This document shows positions 8,632 to 20,572 of a stretch of DNA of 64,000 nucleotides, one piece after another. Numbering within the stretch: position 1 is the first letter of the stretch; each line of letters starts with the position of its first letter. The notes below the pieces were generated by a model that ran no database searches, was not told the origin of the DNA, and saw nothing but the letters and a program-made list of their open reading frames with translations. The DNA is from Chitinophagaceae bacterium (GTDB taxonomy: Bacteria > Bacteroidota > Bacteroidia > Chitinophagales > Chitinophagaceae). The position numbers and the translations under genes were made by a program. The DNA is taken from NCBI GenBank assembly GCA_016719815.1, contig JADJYK010000010.1, positions 133,031 to 197,030 of the forward strand, given 5' to 3'.

Positions 8632-9528
8632 CTAGTTTAAAATATTATAGCGAAGAATCATTTCATGTGCATTAGCACCTTTGTCGTATACGCTCAGCGG
8701 AGTCTGATAAATATCAAACGCATACCCAAGTGAGAATTTTTTATTTACATGTACACCTGCAGAAAGAGAAAAACTCTGCTTCAGTCTGTAGCCAAGGCCC
8801 CACCAGAACAGATCCTTGTGTTCAACCCTCACCCCACCCTGTACTTCTGTCGGTGCATTGGGCAGGTAAATTGCCAATATGTGAGGTATAAGCTTGGTGC
8901 TGCCATCCACATCCCATTTATAAGAGCCATGGAAATAATAGTGGCGGTACATTCTTCCTTCTTCATTGCGGCCAAGGTTGCCTGTATAAAAATCAAGTTT
9001 TGATTGTACCAGGTTAGAAACAGAGGCCCCTAATTGCCACTTTTTATCTGTATAAGAAACTCCAAATCCTGCATCAAATACAAACCTGTTCTCTGCGGTA
9101 CCAATTGCAGGATCAGCACCAAGGGTTGCTGTCAGCTTTGCCCTGTCAAGTGCATATTGCTGTCCTCTTGCTTCAATACCCAGTGAGAACTTGCCTCCGT
9201 TACCGGTTGGGATATGTTTAGCAAACTGTAGCGCAACCCCTGTTCTGGAAGTAGGCCCGGTTTTATCGTTGTAGATATATCCTCCCAGCCCGATTTTGAG
9301 ATTGCTTAAATCATAAGAACCAAATGCCGTCATTGTTTGCGGGGCTCCGCTGATACCGCTCCATTGCGTACGGTAGGATGCACCAAACATACCCTTCTGG
9401 CTTACACCTGCTGTGGATGGGTTGTGAAGCACACCCTGCATATCGTATAGCGATGCTGTCTGCAACTGCTGGGCCACACCGGTTTTCACAACAGCAGCAA
9501 ACAAAAAGAGAATTATAATACGTTTCAT
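8632..9528 (-). CDS. PorP/SprF family type IX secretion outer-membrane protein
   Basis: 298 residues with signal peptide (MKRIIILFLFAAVVKTGVAQ). The next residues, QLQTASLYDMQGVLHNPSTA, are the PorP/SprF signature (NPSxAG), followed by GMFGASYRTQW and beta-barrel strands, ending GYAFDIYQTPL and MILRYNILN. PorP/SprF proteins are outer-membrane partners needed for secretion and surface attachment of T9SS type B cargo. It lies 21 bp downstream of a type B cargo gene with an SprB repeat, the expected pairing. One operon is likely, ended by the terminator at 8571-8606. Confidence 0.92.
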   Translation of the reverse strand: MKRIIILFLFAAVVKTGVAQQLQTASLYDMQGVLHNPSTAGVSQKGMFGASYRTQWSGISGAPQTMTAFGSYDLSNLKIGLGGYIYNDKTGPTSRTGVALQFAKHIPTGNGGKFSLGIEARGQQYALDRAKLTATLGADPAIGTAENRFVFDAGFGVSYTDKKWQLGASVSNLVQSKLDFYTGNLGRNEEGRMYRHYYFHGSYKWDVDGSTKLIPHILAIYLPNAPTEVQGGVRVEHKDLFWWGLGYRLKQSFSLSAGVHVNKKFSLGYAFDIYQTPLSVYDKGANAHEMILRYNILN

Positions 9529-9549
9529 TTTACAAGTATTTTTATTGGA

Positions 9550-12500
9550 TTATCTCAAAATTGTTAAGTCGCCTCTCAGTAAAACAGTCTTACCATTAAA
9601 CAGGCGGTAGTTAATAACATAATAATATGTACCATCAGGTATCGGTTTACCATTATAAGTGCCGTCCCAGTTATTCTGATAATTGTTATTTACGTATACT
9701 TCGTTGCCATAACGGTTAAACACTTTCACAAAAACATTTGACGCACACAGGCCGCCGTTGTTGGTAACAAGCCATTTATCGTTCATACCGTCTCCATTAG
9801 GAGTAAAGGCATCCATTACTTTTAAACACCATGGTAATACAGTTACCAGCGCATTATCTGTTGATGTGCATCCGTCTGCATTAATTACAGTCATCAGGTA
9901 TGTGGTGGTGGTGATTGGTTTCACATAAGGAGAATTAGTGTTTGCGCCTGATGTGATTGTATTTGCTGGTGTCCATGCAATTGAGGTGGTATTGGCCGGA
10001 CTGCTCCCTGTAAGTTGTGTATCGTCGCCCTCAACAATTGTTTTATCCGGACCTGCATTTATTACCGGGTTCGGTTTGATGTTGATATTTACGGTCCGGG
10101 TTCTTACACAACCATTCAGCGAAGCTGTAACCGTATAAGCCGCATTGCTGTTAACAGTGGCTGTTGGGTTTGCAATATTATTTGCAGACAATCCGCCGGC
10201 AGGCGACCATGCAAATGCGGTACCGGTACCGTTTGTTGAAGCCAGCATTGGAACAGGGGCTCCTGCACAAACAGAAGTGTCAGTAGCCGGCCTTGTTGTT
10301 AACGAGAGGTTGTCATTAAAGCCCACATTGACTGTTTTTGTTAGCAGGCCACAATACGAATCACGGATAGTGATTGTTTTAGGGCCCTGTGCCAGACCGG
10401 TAAATGCATTAGACGACTGGAATGCGCCTCCGTTAATACTATAAGTATAAGGAGCTATTCCGCCGGTTGTGTTCACTACTATACTGCCACCGGTTGGATT
10501 TGTGCAGCTTGCTGTAGTTACCGTTTCGGCAGCATTAACATTAATATTGGCAGGATTTCCAAACTCCAGTATATGACTTGCAGCCAGAATACCCGATGCA
10601 AACAACTTCCTGTTTTGGAAAGATACCGGCACGGTTACTCTCTTCGGGGCAAAACCCAATGCTGTTAAGTTGCTTCTTGAAGGCGCATAACTCGCCGTCC
10701 AGGAAACGCCGCCATTATTGGTAATATACATAATGCCGCCTGCAGCACCTGCATAACCGTTGTTGGCATCGTGGAAAAGAACAGAGTTAATATTACCCCC
10801 TGCTAAAGAAGGAATATTTCCTGTTATATCCGTCCATGTATTACCGCCATCCGTAGTTTTAAATACTACTTTACGGGGAAAACCATTACCCACCAGGAAA
10901 ACAGTATTTGCATCCAAAGCAAACATATCTGTGTAGGTAATTTGTGGTGTTATTCCCGGTGTGGGCAATGGAAGTTTATTCCAGGTTACACCGCCATCGG
11001 TTGTTTTCCAGACAGTGTCTCTTGTTCCGGTTACATAACCAATTAAATTAGTAGGAAACTCAATATGCCTGAAATTCTGGAAGTTTGTTCCCGGAGCAAA
11101 GCTGTTATAGGTAGTCCAGGTATTACCCCCGTTTGTTGAACGAACGATTACAGGAACCCTGTTAGCGGTTGGTACAGAAAAGGCACTGTATCCGCAAGCC
11201 CATACGCTGTCTGCGCCCTGTGTGGCAACATCCCACATCTGGTAGTTGGCATCGGCAAACATAGGGTCTAATGTAATAGCAGTATCTATTGATTTGTAAA
11301 TAGTACCGGTGCTTGTAGCAAAATACACCCTTGCCGGATTGTTGGGTACATAAGCATGGCCGTTGATTGTAATATTTAAAGACGAAAAGTCGGCCCTTGA
11401 CCTGTTAATCCAGTTTTTACCGCCGTTTCTTGTTACAGATATTGTGCCTGTTCCACCGGCAGCAATACCGTGGTTACAATCGGCAAATTCAATATTCTCA
11501 TGCGAGCCAAATACTTCAATGCGGTAATTGCTGCGCCACTGGCCGCCTGGTATTGAATCTGAAATAGCACCGTTCTGGCCGCCACAAATAAATTTACCCC
11601 CCGGCGTAATGTCCAGTGCCTGCATATTATAATTGCTAAAGTTTGTTCCGGTTGGCAGATTTCTTTCCAGCACCCAGTTTCTTCCAGTGTCCACAGAGGT
11701 GTACATCTGGTTTTGCGGGTTAAACAGACTTGAACCAATTGGAGCAAACAACTTACCATTTGCAGCCTTTACCAAATGCCATGGCTGGCTGAACAGGAAG
11801 GTATTGGGGTTGGGAATAGGTGTTCCGCCATTGGGCGGAAAAGGAAAGCTCATCAGCTCATAACGGCCCCTTTCTTTCAGGCCGGTAGCAACGTTTACGG
11901 TGCTGTCATTCCTTCCGGTATAAACCCTTACCACAATATTGTTGTTTTGAGACACCAGTACAAGTAGCGAATCGTTGTACACATTCATTGCCCTGTAGGT
12001 TTGTGTTATGGGGGTTATATTTCCATATAATGTGTTACAAACAACTGTCGTAGTGTTAACACCCGAATACCCCAGTCTTTCCTTGCTTAAAGAATAATCC
12101 GTAAGCACTCCATTGCTGAATTTCCAGAGTAATGAAGCGGCATGCGAACCGGTTGAAGTGGTATTGCCTGTAAGTCCGCAGGGGTTGGTTGTTGCCGTTG
12201 GCGAGTTTACCGATGGAATTCTCGGAAAATCATTGGATGAAGAACCGCAGATATATGCTGTTGTCGGGTTAGAAAAAATTATCTTGGTTATCTCTTTTGT
12301 TTTCGCTGTTACATCCCAGATTAAAGGAGCTGCGTTTACATTATTTACATATCCAACCCTTGTTTTTCCACCAAGCGGGGCATTTATTGAGTCCCATGTG
12401 GCTCCTCCGTTATTTGTGAAGTATATTTTAGGAATTGAATCATAGGTATTCCATTGGCCACCAATATAACCGGTATTCTCGTTTAAAAACCAAACGGTAT

Positions 12501-12957
12501 TGATGTTTCTTGCATTATTGTAAAGAGGTGTTCTTATCAATGTCCAGGTTACGCCTCCATCGGTTGTTTTTACCATAGCTCCTAATTCACCAACAGCATA
12601 AGCCACATTTGCTGAAATAAAATGCACATCGTTAAACCTTGGTTTAATAGTAATGCCTGCAGTGATGCTGCCCCCTATTGGCGCAGGGGTATTTGTTATC
12701 TGAAAAACAAACGGGCCGTAAGTCCAATTGCTTCCGCCATCAGTTGTGCGGGCAATAACACCGTCTGCACACACTGCCAGACCCACATTGTTGTCGTACA
12801 TATCAATATCGTAAACCACATTACCGAAGGGCAGCGGATTGCTGAACTTCCAATCGGTTGTATTGTAAGTACTTTGGCCTGCAGCCAGCATAGAAGTAAA
12901 GGAAATCAAGATTGCCAGCAGGCAATAATGTATTTTCCCAAAGCAGCTTTTGTTCAT
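9550..12957 (-). CDS. T9SS type B cargo: BNR/YCF48-like propeller, SprB repeat and CHU_C C-terminal domain
   Basis: 1135 residues with signal peptide (LAILISFTSMLAAGQ). Residues 30-780 hold about ten Asp-box/BNR or YCF48-like repeats (TTDGGSNW, TTDGGVTW, NNGGATW, STNGGNTW and others), which build beta-propellers. About 800-870 is an SprB-type repeat (GGIAPYTYSINGGAFQSSNA), then Ig-like segments. The last 90 residues are the gliding-type CHU_C domain (AFTPNGDGMNDKW, VFNRYGNEVY, GTYYYVI), which directs type B secretion through T9SS. The gene is uninterrupted. It is co-directional with PorP/SprF and divergent from the IgGFc-binding genes; the 13025-13040 palindrome lies in the shared promoter region. 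Likely a surface adhesin or glycan-binding protein. Confidence 0.9.
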   Translation of the reverse strand: MNKSCFGKIHYCLLAILISFTSMLAAGQSTYNTTDWKFSNPLPFGNVVYDIDMYDNNVGLAVCADGVIARTTDGGSNWTYGPFVFQITNTPAPIGGSITAGITIKPRFNDVHFISANVAYAVGELGAMVKTTDGGVTWTLIRTPLYNNARNINTVWFLNENTGYIGGQWNTYDSIPKIYFTNNGGATWDSINAPLGGKTRVGYVNNVNAAPLIWDVTAKTKEITKIIFSNPTTAYICGSSSNDFPRIPSVNSPTATTNPCGLTGNTTSTGSHAASLLWKFSNGVLTDYSLSKERLGYSGVNTTTVVCNTLYGNITPITQTYRAMNVYNDSLLVLVSQNNNIVVRVYTGRNDSTVNVATGLKERGRYELMSFPFPPNGGTPIPNPNTFLFSQPWHLVKAANGKLFAPIGSSLFNPQNQMYTSVDTGRNWVLERNLPTGTNFSNYNMQALDITPGGKFICGGQNGAISDSIPGGQWRSNYRIEVFGSHENIEFADCNHGIAAGGTGTISVTRNGGKNWINRSRADFSSLNITINGHAYVPNNPARVYFATSTGTIYKSIDTAITLDPMFADANYQMWDVATQGADSVWACGYSAFSVPTANRVPVIVRSTNGGNTWTTYNSFAPGTNFQNFRHIEFPTNLIGYVTGTRDTVWKTTDGGVTWNKLPLPTPGITPQITYTDMFALDANTVFLVGNGFPRKVVFKTTDGGNTWTDITGNIPSLAGGNINSVLFHDANNGYAGAAGGIMYITNNGGVSWTASYAPSRSNLTALGFAPKRVTVPVSFQNRKLFASGILAASHILEFGNPANINVNAAETVTTASCTNPTGGSIVVNTTGGIAPYTYSINGGAFQSSNAFTGLAQGPKTITIRDSYCGLLTKTVNVGFNDNLSLTTRPATDTSVCAGAPVPMLASTNGTGTAFAWSPAGGLSANNIANPTATVNSNAAYTVTASLNGCVRTRTVNINIKPNPVINAGPDKTIVEGDDTQLTGSSPANTTSIAWTPANTITSGANTNSPYVKPITTTTYLMTVINADGCTSTDNALVTVLPWCLKVMDAFTPNGDGMNDKWLVTNNGGLCASNVFVKVFNRYGNEVYVNNNYQNNWDGTYNGKPIPDGTYYYVINYRLFNGKTVLLRGDLTILR

Positions 12958-13024
12958 GTCAAAAAAATTTTTGTTGATGTTTAGGGGGAAAGGGCAAGGT
13001 TAAATCAAAAACCTAATTGTGTTT

Positions 13025-13040
13025 GTAGAATTAATTCTAC
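13025..13040. promoter_or_regulatory. 16-bp perfect palindrome, candidate operator (copy 1)
   Basis: GTAGAATTAATTCTAC is a perfect inverted repeat in the 128-bp region between the divergent T9SS cargo genes (12957 minus, 13086 plus). Its inner 14 bp recur exactly at 20573-20586, ahead of the NarL-type regulator. No other copy was noticed. An operator for that regulator is the simplest inference. Confidence 0.5.
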
Positions 13041-13085
13041 ACCCTTTTAAGCATATTATTCTGAATATTGAATCTTGGAAAATTT

Positions 13086-16000
13086 ATGAAAAAGGGGATA
13101 CTCATAGCTATACTACTAATGTGTACCGGTATTCTGAATATCGCCAGACTTCATGCCCAGGATAAATCCAACAAGGGCAAAGAATTTTGGCTGGGCTATG
13201 GTTATAATTCATGGTTCTTTGTTGCAGATGGAGGGCCCTCCAAGCCCTCTAACTCCCAGGAACTTATTCTTTACCTAACAACCGAAGCAGCAGCAAATGT
13301 CACTGTTTCTATACCAAATACGGATGGAGTCAGACACTGTAATGTTCCAGCAAATACTGTTAATGCCAGCATTCTTATACCTAAAACTGGTGCTAATGAT
13401 GCCAGAATTGTTAGTGAGGGGTTGAGCGATAGGGCTATTCATATTCTAAGCGATACGCCAATTGTAGTGTTTGCTCATATGTATAATTCCCAAACCTCTG
13501 GAGCCACCATGTTAATTCCTGTTGAAACATATGGCTATAAATATTATTCGCTGAACTATACTCAATCGCAGTCCAATTCAAGGGTTCCTTATTCCTATTC
13601 AAACACAACCGCTAATGGTGCCAACTACTGGTATTCATGGTTTTACGTAGTGGCTTCAGAAGATAACACAAGGTTGGAGATAACCCCATCTGACACAACA
13701 AAAACGGGGGGCTGCCCAGCAAGACATATACCGTAAATCTAAACAAAGGTCAGATATATAATGTAATGGGCAAAATGGTAAATGGCAACCAACTTTGGCA
13801 AGCCAGTAAGGACTTGACGGGAAGTAAGGTGGTATCTGTTCCCGGCAATGATGGCAACTGTCATCCTTTTGCTCTTTTTTCCGGAAGTGGCGGTATTCGG
13901 TTTTGCTATATGGATGGTGGTGAGGTCATGATGCAACAGGCTTTCCCCGTTCCAGCTTGGGGCACCCGCTATCTGACCTATCACTTACGATGAATAATAC
14001 AAATACAAACATTAACGACCCATTTAAAACTTTTACAGAATTACTGTTAAGGACCCCGCCACTATTGTAAAACCGAAATGGGGTGCCAATGACGGGTCTG
14101 ATAAGAAATTTCTATTATGAGATAATCGATAGTACAGGTGGTGACTATATGAATCCGATAAACCAATTATGGTAGCCAGTATATGCCCGGAGGCAACAGA
14201 TGCTGGAACTCCAACCCAACTCCTTATGGCGACCCAGAAATGATATACCTCAGCCCTTTAGAACAAGGCAGTAAAGACGTTTTGTTTTATGCCAACCGAA
14301 AAACAAATATTGATTATAACTACCTGAATGTTATTGGTACAGACAACAGGAATTCCTTCCCTTCGTATTGATGGAGCCCCTTTTGACCCGGCCAATATTA
14401 TTACACACCCTAATAACCCCGCTTATTCTGTTGCCGTAACCAGAATAATGGGGCCGGCGGCACAGCATCGTTTAACATGCGATTCTGTTTTTAATGGTAC
14501 GATTTATGGACTTGGTTTATGTTGAAAGCTATGGTTATAATGTAGGCACCTTTGTTAATAATCTTAACAGTTATATCCAGATACAAAACACTTTTAATAC
14601 CAACGGGCAAACAGATACTTTTACATGTCCCAAAACACCTTTTCGGCTGTACATTAAGTTAGCCTACCAGGCTAACACTATACACTGGAAATTAAGCCAG
14701 GTTCCCGGTCTTTCACCTAATGCAGATTCAATCATTTCAAACCCTATTCCTGTCCGCACAGAAATTATTAATGGCAGAACCTATTATGTGTACACACTTC
14801 AGCAGGATTTTACTTTTGCCAGTGTTGGAACTTTCCAAATACCAATTTCATATACCACATCTGTTATTGAAAACTGTAATCAAACTGAGTATGCATTGCT
14901 GACGATAAAAGTTAAACCCGGCCCAACTGGCGACTTTACTTTTACCACCCCGGTTTGCTTAAGCGATTCTGTTTATTTTAACGGCTCTGCAGGAGCAAAC
15001 GGTTATACCCTTACCAACTTCTTATGGAATTTTCCCGATAATACGACAGCTAATATCATCAACCCGGTTAAGAAATTTACCACAGCCGGAGCCAATAGTG
15101 TCCGCTTTCGTGTTATCGCCAGCAATGGCTGCCTTGCCGATACAACCAAACAGGTAAACATTAACGATTCACCCGTTCCCCGGCTTGGCGCCACCTCGCC
15201 AATTTGCCAGAGAGACTCTGTTTATATAACCGACACTTCATCTATAAGCAGCGGAAGCATTACAAGCTGGCGATACGACTTTGGTGATGGTTCTCCCGCA
15301 TTAACCAGGGCAACCAATACACCGTTTTGGCACCAATACCTCAACCCCGGCAACTATACCATTAAACTGGTGCTCAACAGCAGCCTGAACTGCAAAAGCG
15401 ATACAGGCTACAAAACGATAACTGTTCTGCCAAAGCCTTTGGCAAAATTTGGTTACGACAGAACCATTTGTGCCGGTGATTCCATCCGCTTTAGTGACAG
15501 CTCCTCCACAACTCTTGGAAGCATTGTAAGCTGGAAATGGATTTTTGGCGATGGTAACACCGAAATCAGAACTAATAATGCCCCGTTTTATCATCCATAT
15601 TCTACACCCGGCCCTTATGCTGTATCATTGCTTGTAACAACCGGGAGCGGATGCGTTAGTGATACATTTAAACTTACGGTTAATGTTGTTAACCGCCCGG
15701 TTGCAAGCATCAGCACAAACATTGGCCTGCCCTGTGTTGATAGTTTGCGAAACTTTGCTTCGTCGTTTACAGTAAGCGGCCCGGCCACCTGGTACTGGAA
15801 TTTTGGCGACGGGCAAACCTTTAGTTCAACCACTTCCAACACGGCAGCTCATGCTTACTCAGCTGCTGCTGCAAATATTATTGTAAAACATGTGGTTGAT
15901 TTGGGTGGTGGCTGCGTAAGCGATACCGCAACTATTACCATTCCAGTCATTAATCCTAACCCGGTTGCTTCATTCGGCATTAGCGGAAACGGAAACTCGT

Positions 16001-17490
16001 ATTGTAAAAACGAAAACATTTCATTTACTTCTGCTCTTACAGGTATTGCAACCTGGAACTGGAATTTTGGAAATGGCACAGGAACAAACACCCCGCCATT
16101 TACAAGGTCTTATAACACGGCAGGCCCTTATACCCTGAGCCTGCAGGTGAAAGACGCAAACGGTTGTGGTTCATTACCGGTAACCAAACCAATAACAATT
16201 CTTGATATTCCTGTGGCCAAATTTGGCTACAGTGGCAATATCTGTGTAAGCGATTCTATCAGGCTTACAGATACTTCATCAACCACCGCAGGCACCATTA
16301 CGCAGTGGGAGTGGATTTTTGGAGATGGTAATTCACAAATCAGGACAAATGGAAATCCTTTTTACCATCAATATACCACCACAGGCAATTTCACGGTTTC
16401 GCTGGTAACTGTTTCTTCTAACGGATGCAAAAGTGATACAGCGAAAAGAGTTGTAAGTGTTAGCAGCAAGCCTTCGACCACATTTACGTCTTTTGGTATT
16501 CCCTGTGTGGACAGTGTTCGCCAGTTTACCTCTTCATTCATAACTGGTGCTGCGCCTGCTACCTGGTACTGGAACTTTGGTGACGGGCAAACAGCCTCTT
16601 CCGCCTCCGGCAACAGTATTTCTCATAGTTATTCGCTGCCAGGAAATAATGTTAGTGTAAAACATGTGGTTGATTTGGGTGGTGGCTGCGTAAGTGATAC
16701 GGCAATCATTACTATTCCGGTAATACATCCAAACCCTGCAGCTTCGTTTACTATCATTGGCGACACCCTCTGTACCAATAAACCTGTACTGTTTACTTCC
16801 GGACTTACCGGCATTAATGTATGGAACTGGCAATTGGGCGACGGATCCTCCGGCCAGCAGCCGCCTTTTTCACACATATACAAAACACCCGGTACGTTTA
16901 ACATCAGCCTTACTGTAAAAGACATAAACGGTTGCGGCTCAAACCAGGCCACAGACCAATTGGTAATTAATGCCTCACCTGCTATTAATGCGGGGCCGGA
17001 TAAATATATCAGCACCAACTCATCTACAACACTGGATGCCACCATCGCCAATGCCGGTAATTATAGTTTTGTATGGACCCCGGGACTATATCTTTCTTCC
17101 ACAACCATTCTCAATCCGGTTTGCACACCCGACTACGACCCGATGACCTATACCATTACGGCTATTGACAATACAACTTTCTGTACCGGAAAAGATTATG
17201 TAATTATCACCCCGGTTTCAAAAATTTATATCCCGACAGGGTTTACCCCCAACAATGACGGAAAGAATGATAAATGGGTAATACCCGGTCTGGCCCTGTA
17301 TCCTGATGCTGTAGTATCGATTTATAACCGCTGGGGCGAAAAAATATTTGAATCAAAAAATTATATCAATAATCCGTGGACCGGTTTTTACAAAACCCTT
17401 TTGCAGCCGGCCGGTGCTTATGTTTACACCATACAACTCAATGATGATAAAAAGCAGTTTTATAAAGGAACTGTAACGCTTATCTGGTAA
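13086..17490 (+). pseudogene. IgGFc-binding domain / multi-PKD T9SS type B surface protein, broken by about eight indels
   Basis: ATG 13086 gives signal peptide MKKGILIAILLMCTGILNIA. An IgGFc-binding-like N-terminal domain follows (KGKEFWLGYGYNSW, VETYGYKYYSLNYTQ, WFYVVASEDNTRLEI). From about 13700 to 14520 the frame breaks repeatedly: a missing G in G6, a missing T in 'actttt', an extra C in 'aaaccg', and missing or extra single bases near 14145, 14177, 14336 and 14515. Each is reconstructible by comparison with the intact-looking paralog at 17532. From 14494 the frame is clean for 998 residues: eight PKD-type domains (WNFGDG-like cores) and a CHU_C domain (GFTPNNDGKNDKWV, IYNRWGEKIFES, KGTVTLIW). 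The density of indels is unusual; it is either a real pseudogene or a poorly polished stretch. A TTG at 13068 is a less likely start. Confidence 0.8.
15451..16980 (+). repeat. Tandem duplication of a three-PKD module (about 774 bp per unit)
   Basis: Unit 1 starts at about 15451 (GYDRTICAGDSIRFSD) and unit 2 at about 16225 (GYSGNICVSDSIRLTD). Each holds three PKD domains in the same order: WIFGDGN, WYWNFGDGQT, then WNWNFGN or WNWQLGD. A 38-bp stretch around GTGGTTGATTTGGGTGGTGG is identical in both units (about 15890 and 16664). The neighbouring paralog lacks the duplication. Confidence 0.75.
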
Positions 17491-17531
17491 TACGGTGTCA
17501 ATGCTGAACCCAAAGCAACTTTTTCATAAAA

Positions 17532-20500
17532 ATGCGGCCATACTATACATATCTTTTTCTCCTGTTGCTGTGTATTGTTGCTGCCTTAAAGCTTACTGCA
17601 CAAAACAAATCAAACAAAGGCAAAGAGTTCTGGCTGGGTTATGGACATAATATTCTGTTTACTGCAGGTCCGCCGGTTAACAGTCAAACTCATATGCTGT
17701 ACCTGAGTGCCGAACAACCCGCCACGGTTACAGTATCTGTAAACGGAACCGGCTGGAGCCGGACAGTTAATATTCCGGCCAATACTGTTGACTATTCTGT
17801 GATTATTCCAAAATCGGGCCCGGAAGATGCAAGGTTGCTGGCAGAAGGAAAATCAACAAAAGCCATTCACATCATTAGCGATGTGCCGATTGTTGTGTAT
17901 GCCCATCAACAGGGTTCTGTTTCTTCTGGAGCAACCATGCTTATGCCCGTTGAAACATTTGGCTACACATATTATTCGCTCAACTTCACCCAAATATCTA
18001 ATTATCCAGATTGTTATTCCTGGTTTTATGTAGTTGCCGCCGAAGACGATACAAGAATTCTTATTACCCCGTCAGACAGCACTCAAGGCGGCTGGGAGCC
18101 TGGCCTGACCTATACCGTTAATCTGAACAAGGGAGAGATATATAATGTGTTTGGAAAAAAAACAGGGAATTACACCGGAAAAGATATGAGCGGAAGCAAG
18201 ATCGTATCCATTGCCGGGGCCGATGGTAATTGTCATCCTGTAGCTGTTTTCTCCGGCAGCAGCAGAAATATTATTTGCTCAACCGGAAACGGTGGCGAGG
18301 TAATGCAACAGCAAATTTTTCCGGCCAATGCATGGGGTACACGGTATATTACTTATCATACGGTGCTGAATGCTACTGGAGACATTACTTCTCCTTTTCT
18401 AAACTATTACCGTGTGGCAGTAAGAAACCCCTCTGCAATTGTAAAAAGAACGGAGTGCCGCTTTCGGGTTTGATAAACAATTTTTACTATGAGTTCACCA
18501 GCAATACCGGTGACTATATTGAAGCAGACCAGCCTGTTCTGGTATCTCAGTATTCGGTTTCTGCCAACGAATGTGTAGGTCTAACCGATCCTCCCGTGGG
18601 CGACCCGGAAATGATGTACCTGAGCCCCATTGAACAGGGGGTAAAAAACGTCTATTTCTATGCGACCCGAAACCAGGCAATTGACTTAAACTTTATTAAC
18701 GTTATCCTTCCCCAAAACGGTTTAGCCTCCCTGCTTATTGATGGGGTTGCTCCTGCCACATCTGAATACATCACCCATCCCGCAAATGCAAATTATGCCG
18801 TTGTGGTAAAACGGTTATTCGGCGCTGCTTCCCAGCACAGCATCAGCAGCGATTCGTCTTTCATTGCCTCTGTTTATGGAGTGGGCTATTATGAAAGTTA
18901 TGGTTATAACATGGGCACACTGGTTAATAACCTGAATGCACTTGGTGAAATAAAGAACTCCCTCAATACCAACAACAAGCCCGATACATTTACCTGCCCG
19001 AAAACCCCGGTACGGTTATTCATAAAATTGGCATATCCTGCAACGTCTATACACTGGAAGCTAAGCCAGGCAAACGGTCTTTTGCCAAATACTGACTCTG
19101 TTATCAACAACCCGGTATCAACCGGCACATCGCAGATTAACGGAAGAACGTATTACACCTATACGCTTCAGCAGGATTTTAGTGTTGCTAATCCCGGTAC
19201 GTATCATATTCCTGTTGCATACACTTCTCCCGATATAGATGCCTGCAACAATACAGAATCGGCCACAATTGCCGTGGTGGTTAAACCTGGGCCTCCGTCA
19301 GATTTTTCAACAACGGGATTATTGTGTCTGAAGGATACTGTACAACTTACCGGAACAACATCCACAGTGGGCGGATTATTTAACTACACAGGCTACTTAT
19401 GGAATTTTGATGACGGCTCCACACAAAATACTAGTAACGCAAAAAAGAAATTTACCACAACCGGAAATCATGATGTTCGCTACCGTGTTTATGCCGATAA
19501 CGGCTGTATAGGCGATACAACCAAAACAATCAGTATTAACGCAAATCCATCGCTTTCTATAACCAGTTCGGGAAAACCCTGCATAGACAGTGTCATAAAC
19601 CTCCTCTTCTTCCATTACGCCTAATGCTTCTAACCCGGCAACCTGGTGGTGGGATTTTGGAGATGTACAAACAGGCACATCTTCTTCGTCCAATCTTATT
19701 GCGCATCAATATTCTGCTGCACAAAACAATATCCGCATCCGGCATTTGGTAACACTTGCCGCTGGGTGCAATCCTGATACAGCAACTTATATTTTACCGG
19801 TTATTCACAATAACCCCATGGCCACATTTAATATTACAGCCGATACCTTGTGTCCAAACCAACCTATTCGCTTTTCATCAACAACGGCCGCAAGCAGCTG
19901 GAGCTGGGATTTTGGAAACGGCAATTCGGGACTACAGATACCGCCTTTCGTTTACCGGTATGCCAATGCCGGGAGTTATGATGTGTCGCTTACCGTTATT
20001 GATGCCAATGGATGCGGCTCTGCTCCACATACTGAACATATTGATATATTGGCAGCCCCCTCAATAAGTGCCGGGCCAGATAAATTTGTCAGCGTTGGTT
20101 CTTCCGTTACGCTTGAGGCAAGCATTGGTAATCCGGCTAATTACACCTATCAGTGGGCACCGGCATCCTATTTGTCTGACCCAACCGTTTTAAACCCAAC
20201 GGCCACTCCGGGTAATGACCCAATTGTATTTATTATTACAGCAACTGATAAAACAAGTTTTTGCTCCGCTTCTGATGCGGTCATAATAACTCCTGTATCA
20301 AAACTATTTGTTCCAACCGGCTTTACCCCAAACAGTGATGGCAAAAACGATTACTGGACTGTTCCCGGCCTTGCTTTATACCCAGAAGCGGTGACAACAG
20401 TATATAACCGCTGGGGCGAAAAAATTTTCCGGGCAACGGGCGGAAATATCCGCTGGAACGGAACACACAAAGGTGTGCTGCAACCCGCTGGTGTTTATGT

Positions 20501-20567
20501 GTACCGGGTCGATTTAAACAACACAGAAAAACAAATACTGAAAGGAACGGTTACTATTATTTATTAG
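17532..20567 (+). CDS. IgGFc-binding domain / PKD T9SS type B surface protein (paralog 2), two frameshifts
   Basis: About 1011 residues when reconstructed. Signal peptide YLFLLLLCIVAALKLTAQ, then IgGFc-binding-like domain (KGKEFWLGYGHN, VETFGYTYYSLNFTQ, WFYVVAAEDDTRILI), a linking region (YYESYGYNMGTLVNN), three PKD-type domains (WNFDDGS, WWDFGDV, WSWDFGNG) and a CHU_C domain (GFTPNSDGKNDYWTV, VYNRWGEKIFRATG, KGTVTIIY). Frame breaks: one missing A near 18447 (VKRNGVPLSG restored) and one extra base near 19600 (NLSSSITPNASNPATWWW restored). Because they are isolated, sequencing error is likely. It lies 41 bp after the first paralog on the same strand; both probably share the 13025 promoter region. 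Predicted exported surface adhesin; PKD domains act as spacers or glycan binders. Confidence 0.85.
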
Positions 20568-20572
20568 TTATA

